The notes beneath the pieces are model-generated. The model did no database searches and was not told the origin of the DNA. It worked only from the letters and a program-made list of their open reading frames with translations. Positions 56,620-64,000 of a stretch of 64,000 nucleotides of DNA are shown here, one piece after another. Positions within the stretch are counted from its first letter, which is position 1; each line of letters opens with the position of its first letter. A program made the translations under genes and the position numbers. The DNA is from Chamaea fasciata. Taxonomy: Eukaryota; Chordata; Aves; Passeriformes; Sylviidae. The stretch lies in NCBI GenBank assembly GCA_029207755.1, contig JARCOQ010000221.1:62001-126000 (forward strand), given 5' to 3'.

Positions 56620-57410
56620 GCAGGGATCTGTGGGGCAGGGATCTGTGGGGTAGGGATCTGTGGGGCAGGGATCTGTGGGTCACAGATCTATGGGTCAGGG
56701 CTCTCTGGGTCAGGGCTCTGTGGGTCCGGGATCTGTGGATCAGGGCTCTGTGGGTCAGGGCTCTGTGGGGCAGGGCTCTGTGGGTCACAGATCTATGGGT
56801 CAGGGCTCTGTGGGGCAGGGCTCTGTGGGTCAGGGCTCTGTGGGTCACAGATCCGTGGGTCAGGGCTCTGTGGGGCAGGGATCTGTGGGGCAGGGCTCTG
56901 TGGTCACAGTACTATGGGTCAGGGCTCTGTGGGGCAGGGCTCTGTGGGTCACAGATCTATGGGTCAGGGCTCTGTGGGTCAGGGCTCTGTGGGTCAGGGC
57001 TCTGTGGTCACAGTACTATGGGTCAGGGCTCTGTGGGTCAGGGCTCAGCCGTGGGTCACAGTACTATGGGTCAGGGCTCTGTGGGTCCGGGCTCTGTGGG
57101 TCTGTGGGTCAGGGCTCAGCCGTGGGTCACAGATCCGTGGGTCAGGGCTCTGTGGGTCAGGGCTCTGTGGGTCAGGGCTCAGCCGTGGGTCACAGATCTA
57201 TGGGTCAGGGCTCTGTGGGTCAGGGCTCAGCCGTGGGTCGCAGATCCGTGGGTCAGGGCTCTGTGGGTCAGGGCTCTGTGGGTCAGGGCTCAGCCGTGGG
57301 TCACAGATCCGTGGGTCAGGGCTCTGTGGGTCAGGGCTCTGTGGGTCAGGGCTCAGCCGTGGGTCACAGATCCGTGGGTCAGGGCTCAGCCGTGGGGCTC
57401 ACCGTGGCAG
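56620..57410 (+). repeat. 15-bp minisatellite (GGGTCAGGGCTCTGT)
   Basis: About 50 units. Variants with GGGTCACAGATCTAT and CAGCCGTGGGTCACAGATCC create a higher-order period of roughly 48-63 bp from 57110 on. Because 15 is a multiple of three, all plus frames stay open (Gly-Gln-Gly-Ser-Val, Val-Arg-Ala-Leu-Trp and Ser-Gly-Leu-Cys-Gly repeats). These are not taken as proteins. Confidence 0.92.
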
Positions 57411-57589
57411 GGGTTGCTCAGGAGGTCACTCGGGGGGCGCCGGATCCTATGGGGCGGCTCCAGCGGCTCCTGTGGGGCAGAGACGGGGGCGGGACAATCT
57501 GTGGGGCAGGAGCCATCTGAGGGGCGGGGATGGGATCTGTGGGGCGGGGTTTGGGATTCGGGATCTATGGGGCAGAGGGGGGATCCCTC

Positions 57590-58195
57590 AAAATTCCCAC
57601 AAAAATCCCCAAACTTCCCAAAAACTCCAAATTTCCCCCCCCCAAAATTCCAATTTTTTTCCCCGAAAAAATTCCCAAAATTTTTCCCCCCATTTTTCCC
57701 AATTTTTTCCCAATTTTTCCCCATTTTTCCCAATTTTTTTCCCAATTTTTCCCAATTTTTTTAATATTCCAAAAGTTTCCCACAGAATCCTCAAAAAATT
57801 CCCCCAAAATTTTCCACAAAATTTTCCACAAAAATTCCCAAATTTTTCAAATCCCCCCAAATGTTCCCAATTTTTTTCCCAATTTTCCCAAATTTTGGGG
57901 TTTTCCCCCCAAATTTTCCCCAAAAATCCCCCTAAAAACGACCCCAAACCATCAAAAAACCCAAAATTTTCCCGATTTTCCCCCAAAATCCCCTAAAAAT
58001 TCCCCCCAAAATCCCCAAATTCCCAATTTTCCCCCAAATCTCCCAAAATTTCCCCAAAATTCTCCCAGATTTCCCAAATCCTCCATTTTCCCCCCAAAAT
58101 TCCCCTAAAAATGACTCCAAAAATCCCAAATTTCCCCCAAATTCTCAAATTTTTACCCCAAATTTCCCCAAATTTGGGGGTTTTTCCCCCAAAAC
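57590..58195 (-). repeat. C-rich side of a CCCAAAATTTTCCC array
   Basis: Degenerate CCCCAAAATT/TTTTTCCC units, so the G-rich strand is minus here. It faces the next array in opposite orientation around 58.2 kb. Confidence 0.85.
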
Positions 58196-58229
58196 TTTCC
58201 GACCTTGAGGGCCACCAGTGGGCGCTCTG

Positions 58230-58870
58230 CAGGGAGAGAATTTGGCGGATTTTGGGAAAATTTGGGGGAATTTTGGGGAGTTTTGAAGGAATTTTGGGAG
58301 AATTTTGAGGATTTGGGGTCATTTTGGGGCAAATTTGGGGGGATTTTTTGGGAAATTTGAGAGAATTTGGGGGAAATTTCGGGTAATTTGGAAAAAATTG
58401 GGGGAATTTTGGGGATTTTGGGAAAATTCAGGGGATTTGGGGGGAAATTTTGGGGGATTTTGGGAGGAATTTGGGAAAAAAATTTGGTCTTTTGGGGGGA
58501 AATTTGGGGGTTTTTTTCCGGAAATTTGGGGGTTATTTGGGGGAATTTTGGTAAAATTTGGGGAATTTTTGAGGAAATTTTGGGAATTTTTGTGGGCTGT
58601 TTATGGGGGGAAATTCGGGAGAATTTTGGTCGATTTTGGGCGGATTTGGGGACAATTTTGCGGGAGATATTTGGGGAATTTTGAAGAATATTGGGGATTT
58701 TTGAAGACATTTTGGGAATTTTGGGGGGGATTTTGGTAAAATTTGGGGATTTTTTGCGACTTTTGAGGAAATTTTGGGAATTTTTTTAGATTTTGGGGAA
58801 GTTTGAGGGGAATTTTTGGGGAAATTTGGGGCGGATTTTTTTGGGGGGAAATTTGGGACAATTTTGGGGT
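58230..58870 (+). repeat. G-rich side of a GGGGAATTTTGGG array
   Basis: Degenerate GGGGAATTTTGGGG and GGGGAAATTT units, with the G-rich strand now plus. It mirrors 57590-58195, so the two can pair as a long imperfect inverted repeat. Confidence 0.85.
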
Positions 58871-58879
58871 CATTTGGGG

Positions 58880-59125
58880 CCTCGGTGTATCCCGTCGGGC
58901 CCCGCGGCGCCGATCTGCGCCTCGGTGTATCCCATCGTGCCCCGCGCTGCTTAGCGCCTCGCTGTATCCCGTCATGCCCTGCGGCACTGCTTTGCACCTC
59001 GGTGTATCCCGTCATTCCCCACGGCGCCGCTTTGCGCCTCGGTGTATCCCATCATGCCCTGCGGCGCTCTGTGCCTCAGTTTATCCCATCATTCCCCCGG
59101 CGCCGCTTTGCTCCTCGGCGTACAA
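58880..59125 (+). repeat. ~40-bp tandem repeat (GCCTCGGTGTATCCCGTC)
   Basis: Six units of GCCTCGGTGTATCCCRTC followed by a CCCCGCGGCGC-type half at about 58882, 58919, 58962, 58997, 59037 and 59072. Confidence 0.88.
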
Positions 59126-59425
59126 ATGACGTCACCCGCGTTTATTTTGCCTCTCATTTGCATAAATTTACATAAGGCTGGTGCATCAGTGAGGGGGGAG
59201 GGGTCAGAGCCACGCCCAGGCCCCTCCCAGTACAAACCAGTAACTCCCAGTCCCCGTGGTCAGTGACGTCATTCGCGTTTATTGGTGCTCTCATTTACAT
59301 AAATTTGCATATCGGCGCGGTGGGCGGGGTCAGAGCAGCGTTGGCCCCTCGCACTCCCTCCCAGTAGAACCCATTAACCCCCAGGCCCCGCCCAGCTTGT
59401 CCCGCCCTTGTTGTCGATCTATATA
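59126..59425 (+). promoter_or_regulatory. Duplicated CRE/octamer module and TATA box
   Basis: TGACGTCA at 59127-59134 is followed by CGCGTTTATT and by CATTTGCATAAATTTACAT. A second copy, TGACGTCA at 59264-59271, is followed by CGCGTTTATT and ATTTACATAAATTTGCAT. ATTTGCAT is the reverse of the octamer ATGCAAAT. TATATAAG lies at 59419-59426. This is promoter-like architecture reading to the right, but no coding exon follows. Confidence 0.5.
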
Positions 59426-59504
59426 AGGGAAGGGGGCGTGGCCTGACGAGGGGCGTGGTCGGTTCACCTGTGGGGGGAGGGGCAAAGGTTACACCACGCC
59501 CAGA

Positions 59505-59985
59505 AACCCCGAAACCTGTTTAAACCAGTATAAACCAGTAACCCCCAAACCCACTCCCAGTCCATCCCAGTATAAACTAGTGACTCCCAAACCCTCTCCC
59601 AGTCCATCCCAGTACAAACCAGTGACCCCCAAACCCACTCCCAGTTCATCCCAGTATAAACCAGTGCCTCCCAGTCCCCATCCCAGTGCCCTCACCTGTC
59701 CATACTGGTTTGAACTGGGATCTCTCGACGCTCAGCAGCCTCCAGGGAGCGGCTCAGGGCCAGGGCCCGGTGCTGGGGGATACCGGGAGTTACTGGTTTA
59801 TACTGGTTTGTACTGGTTTGGGGGTTTTCCTTACTGGTTTGTACTGGGAGGGGGTTTAGGGGTCACTGGGATGAACTGGGATGAACTGGGAAGGGATTTG
59901 GGGTGACTGGTTTGTACTGGTTTATACTGGTTTGGGGTTTTTCTTTACTGGTTTGTACAGGTTTGTACTGGGAGGGGGTTTGGGG
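59505..59985. repeat. CCAGTATAAACCAGT / ACTGGTTTGTACTGG repeats in opposite strands
   Basis: 59505-59690 has four ~55-bp units of CCCAGTATAAACCAGTGACCCCC. 59780-59985 carries the reverse-complement motif TACTGGTTTGTACTGG. The switch is near 59.69 kb. Confidence 0.8.
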
Positions 59986-59989
59986 ATTT

Positions 59990-62240
59990 TTTGGGACTTT
60001 TGGGGAGAATTTTGGGGATTTTGGGGCATCAAAAATCCCAATTTTCAGTGGGAATTTTGGGTGAATTTGGGGGATTTGGGGGCTTTAAAAATCCAAATTT
60101 TTAGTGGGAATTTTGGGGTGAATTTTGGGGGTTTTGGGACTTCAAAAATTCCAATTTTTGGGTGAATTTTGGGGATTTTGGGGCTCCTAAAAATTTTAAT
60201 TTTTAGTGGGAATTTTGGGGTCATTTTTGGGGATTTGGGGCCTCCAAAAATCTCAATTTTAGTGAGAATTTTGGGGGATTTTTGCTGGGAATTTTGGGGT
60301 GAATTTGGGTAATTTTGTGGCTTCAAAAATCCCATTTTTCAGTCAGAATTTTGGGGTCATTTTTTGAGATTTTGGAGCTCTGAAATCCCGATTTTTAATG
60401 GGAATTTTTGGGGTCATTTTTGGGGCATTTTGGGTGAATTTTGGGGGATTTTGGGGCTCTAAAAGTTCCAATTTTTAGTGGGAATTTTGGGGTGAATTTA
60501 GGGGATTTTGGGTGGAAATTTTGGGGTGAATTTAGGGGATTTTGGGGCTTTAAAAATTCCAATTTTTGGGTGAATTTTTGGGATTTTTGGGGCTCTAAAA
60601 ATCCCAATTTTTAGTGAGAATTTTGGGGGTTTTTGAGGGATTTTAGGTGGGAATTTTGGGGGGAATTTTGGGGCTTTAAAAATTCCCACTTTCAGCAGGA
60701 AATTTTGGGGTGAATTTTGGGGATTTTTGGGCTCTAAAAAATCTCAATTTTAGTGGGAATTTTGGGTGGGAATTTTGGGGTGAATTTGAGGGATTTTGGG
60801 GCTTAAAAAAATCTCAGTTTTCAGTCGGGATTTTGGGGACATTTTTTCGGATTTTGGGGCTCTGAAATCTCGATTTTTAGTGGGAATTTTTGGGGTCATT
60901 TTTGGGGCATTTTGGGTGAATTTTTGGGGATTTTGGGGCTCTGAAAATCCCAATTTTTAGTGGGAATTTTGGGTTTTAATGGGGGGATTTTTAGTGGGAA
61001 TTTTGGGGTGAACTTGGGGGATTTTGGGGCTTCTAAAAATCCCATTTTTCAGTCGGAATTTTGGGGTCATTTTCTGGGATTTGGGGGCTCTGAAATCCTG
61101 ATTTTTAATGGGAATTTTTGGGGTCATTTTGGGGGCATTTTGGGTGAATTTTGGGGGATTTTGGGGCTCTAAAAGTTCCAATTTTTAGTGGGGATTTTGG
61201 GGTTTTTTGGGGGGATTTTGGGGCTCTGAAAATCCCAATTTTTAGTTGGAATTTTGGGGTGAATTTTGGGGATTTGGGTGCTTTAAAAATCCCAATTTTC
61301 AGTGGGAATTTTTGGAGTAAATTTTTGGGATTTTGGGTGGAGGAAATTTTGGGGTGAATTTTGGGGATTTTAGGGCTTCAAAAATTCGAGTTTTTGGGTG
61401 AATTTTTGGGATTCTTGGGGCTCTAAAAATCCCAATTTTTGGGGGGAATTTTGGGGTAAATTTGAGGGATTTTGAGGCTTAAAAAATTTCAGTTTTCAGT
61501 GGAAATTTTAGGGTCATTTTTAGGGATTTTGGGTGGAAATTTTGGGCTGAATTTAGGGGATTTTTGGGCTTTAAAAATCTCAATTTTGGGGGGGAATTTT
61601 GGAGTAAATTTTTGGGATTTGGGGTGGAAATTTTGGGGTGAATTTAGGGGATTTTGGGGCTTTAAAAATTCCAATTTTTAGTGGGAATTTTGCGGTTTTT
61701 TGAGGGATTTTAGGTGGGAATTTTGGGGTGAATTTGGGGGATTTTGGGGCTTTAAAAATCTCAATTTTTGGGGGGAATTTTTGGGATTTGGGGGCTCTAA
61801 AAATTCCCACTTTAAGCAGGAAATTTTGGAGTGAATTCTGGGGATCTTTGGGCTCTAAAAATTTCAATTTTAATGGGAATTTTGGGGGAATTTTGGGTGG
61901 GAAGTTTGGGGTGAATTTGGGAGCTTTTGGGGCTTAAAAAAATCTCAGTTTTCAGTCGGGATTTTGGGGTCATGTTCTGGGATTTTGGGGCTCTGAAATC
62001 CCGATTTTTAGTGGGAATCTTTGGGGTCATTTTTGGGGCATTTTGGGTGAATTTTGGGGGATTTTGGGGCTCTAAAAGTTCCAATTTTTAGTGGGAATTT
62101 TGGGGGGAAATTTTGGGGTGAATTTTTAGGGATTTTGGGGCTTTAAAAATCCCAATTTTTAGTGGGAATTTTGGGGTGAATTTTTGGGATTTTGGGTGGA
62201 AATTTTGGGGTGAATTTAGGGGATTTTGGGGCTTTAAAAA
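59990..62240 (+). repeat. Large ~60-bp minisatellite (GGGGCTTTAAAAATCCCAATTT...)
   Basis: About 35 imperfect units of GGGGCTTTAAAAATCCCAAT followed by TTTTAGTGGGAATTTTGGGG and TGAATTTTGGGGGATTTT. The plus strand is G/T-rich with many GGGG runs. Long plus- and minus-frame peptides (Asn-Phe-Gly-Gly, Pro-Lys-Phe) are artefacts. It ends exactly at the LTR at 62243. Confidence 0.9.
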
Positions 62241-62242
62241 TT

Positions 62243-62769
62243 TGTCCTGGGTTGAAGTATATTCTATCACCATCTTCATGAACTGCTGAAACCAGGTGAG
62301 GCAGTGCTCCCTGCCTCCTCCACTCTGGCTTATCTTCTGTTAATGGGCCCATCAGCACCTTTGCTACACAGCTCACAGATAACCCCCTCCTGGACTACCT
62401 CCTGTTAATGGGCCCATCAGGCCTTATCACATGACTCACCATCCCATTGTGAGATGCTCCGCCCAGAGGGAGAAACCAAGCATTCCAGCCTGGATATAAG
62501 CTGAGACTCTGAACACCAGAGGGGCGCTTACCCACTGGATTCCCAGAGGACCCGAGCTACCAGACCTTTCTACAGGATCACTGCTTCAGGAAGACCACCT
62601 CATCTGGACTGCTTCCATCACTGCGCTCAGGTTGTATTCTGACTCTGTCAGTGGTCTTTTGTATTATTGCATCTATTTTAGTTTACTTTCTTTCCTTTTT
62701 TTTTTTTTTCCTATTAAATTGTATCTCTGACTTGGAGCCTCTCATTTGTTTTGCTTCCAAACCACTACA
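62243..62769 (+). mobile_element. LTR (solo or 5')
   Basis: Starts TGTCCTGGGTTGAAG and ends CCACTACA. It has a GGATATAAGC TATA-type box at about 62491 and ATTAAA at about 62714, then TTGGAGCCTCTCATTTG in U5 style. Flanks (AAAAATT and CATGGA) show no target duplication, so one side may be rearranged or it may be a 5' LTR whose internal part is lost. No viral genes follow. Confidence 0.75.
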
Positions 62770-64000
62770 CATGGAAAAGAAAAAGCCCATTTTAGTTATT
62801 AATACAGTTGTTCACGTTCCATCACAATCAGAAGACAGCATAATTAACTATTAGCATATTATTTGAGAATCAAAGCTTCCAGCCAGAAAAACTGCCTGTC
62901 AAGAGATGTCAGTAAGAAGAGGCAGCCATAGTACGGAGACCACACAGTTCCTCGTGCCCACACGTTCCCAGTGCACGATGCAAGTAATCATCAAAAGCAC
63001 AGCTGAGACAGAATACAGTAATAGAAAGTTAACGACTTACACCATTTGCACCATAAGAATGCAGTAAGAGGAGGGAGCTCAGGCAAATACAGTTACAAAG
63101 TAGGTTGAAAAGCAGCTCGTCTTACTAATCAGAACAGCATTGAGCAGTACAATGTGCAGAATTCAGAGACAACGTAACAAAAATATTATCTAGCAAATAA
63201 TATATGCCTGTGGTTAAAGATCGAAATTATGACACCCATTCCTGGTTTTGCCAGCTCTCCTGTGAAATTGTGAGGAGGCTCCACTTCTCCATCATTAAAA
63301 TGGGGATCACAGGAAATTCTTGTTACTTGGAATGCTAAAGTTTACTTAAACTTTCAAATTCTGCGTATAGGATACTGCAGAAGGAGTGTTTTCAGTTTTA
63401 TTTAAGTCTTGAATTTTAAGCACAGTGGAAATGAATGAAAACACAGTTAAGTTAAACTCTGGTGCTTATTTGTCCCTGGACCTTTTGGATAAAAGTCCCT
63501 CTGGACTAAAAATCTGAGGAAAACTAGTAACAGCAGGGAAAGTCAATTGCATTCATAAGTAGAAATGAAAGCTATGTAAGGTGAAGAAACTCGTGTGGCA
63601 TGCGTCAATGGAACCAGTCCTAGTTATTAGTTACTAGTCGCGGCGAGCAGGCGCTTTCTCGCTTCCCAGGCTAGGAGACGCACTTTCCGTGCCGCAGAAG
63701 CTTCTCTGCTTGTGGAGAGAACCAGTCCACCAGGCCATTGCTATTCCAATTTAAACATTCAGTTCCACTCTCTGCCGTGCTCCAGATACCCCTATATGTT
63801 ACTCCAGTGTCTTTGTAGCATTTAACTTCAGTATCTGAAAACAAGGTAAGATCTGAAAATCTAAGGACAGCATACCAATTCTTTTCCCTGACAGTTTCCC
63901 CAGTCTCTGTTCTGTTTAAACTTGGCTCTCAAATGTCTTGTCTAGTAAGTCAGTGAAAATGCCCTGTCAGGCAGTCTGTAAGTGTATATGAAGGTCTTCA
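62770..64000. other. Right-end sequence, nothing recognised
   Basis: AT-moderate unique DNA. A small GC-richer patch at 63630-63720 and an AAACAAGGTAAG donor-like site at 63840-63851 might belong to a non-coding exon, but nothing can be called. Confidence 0.4.

Noticed and set aside
58880..59125. CRISPR-like look of regularly spaced repeats
   Set aside because: Units are contiguous, with degenerate halves and no unique spacers, and the DNA is vertebrate. It is a minisatellite.
57590..62240. Telomere-like TTTTGGGG motif
   Set aside because: Units are irregular and embedded in a 60-bp repeat. Vertebrate telomeres are TTAGGG, so this is not telomeric.

Overview
The window looks like nuclear DNA of a bird, most likely a songbird. 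The grounds are avian CR1 LINE pieces, an OR14-type olfactory receptor, avian-style C2H2 zinc fingers, PAK-like and PIM-like kinase genes (families known to be expanded in passerines), endogenous retroviruses with solo LTRs, and very GC-rich or G-rich minisatellites typical of avian microchromosomes or other repeat-rich regions. No prokaryotic gene organisation is present. The species and chromosome cannot be fixed from the sequence alone.

Layout. 1-10.07 kb (minus): a multi-exon PAK-like kinase gene whose 12 visible exons stay in frame. They encode an N-terminal hydrophobic anchor, a linker, a coiled coil and then the kinase domain; the 3' exons lie off the left edge. 10-15.6 kb: mostly unassigned, with one weak exon candidate. 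15.7-16.65 kb (plus): a heat-shock-factor-type gene (HSF5-like) preceded by a pentanucleotide array and carrying an in-frame ~20-residue repeat. 16.68-26.1 kb: a nearly perfect 1.36-kb inverted repeat with a 6.7-kb spacer. The right arm is the 3' part of a broken OR14-type receptor gene; the left arm is a copy abutting the HSF5-like gene. The spacer holds a second, older inverted pair of LTR-like elements and a solo LTR. 28-32.4 kb: dispersed and tandem repeats and CR1 tails. 33.3-39.5 kb (plus): an endogenous retrovirus with 5' LTR, open gag, a textbook -1 frameshift signal, pol with two stops, the beginning of a possible env, and no 3' LTR.

39.6-47.2 kb: a GC-rich module present three times (about 39.6, 42.3 and 45.5 kb). 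The first copy is followed by a two-exon RAB4B-like pseudogene, the second by a 13-14-finger zinc-finger gene broken by frameshifts, and the third by a truncated promoter/5' exon copy cut by a solo LTR. 48.9-52.8 kb (minus): an apparently complete five-exon PIM-like kinase gene and, next to it, a decayed tandem copy. 53.6-54.5 kb: a CR1 reverse-transcriptase fragment. 55-62.2 kb: a belt of minisatellites whose G-rich strand switches several times, with an array of ZNF143-like promoter motifs at 55.4 kb and a duplicated CRE/octamer module plus TATA box at 59.1-59.4 kb. 62.24-62.77 kb: another LTR. The last 1.2 kb is unassigned.

The genes do not form a pathway. The common theme is lineage-specific duplication: PAK-like, PIM-like, HSF5-like, OR14 and C2H2 genes, with fresh duplicates, decayed copies and repeat-driven rearrangements side by side. 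Exon coordinates come from reading splice sites and phases by eye. No alignment or transcript data were available.
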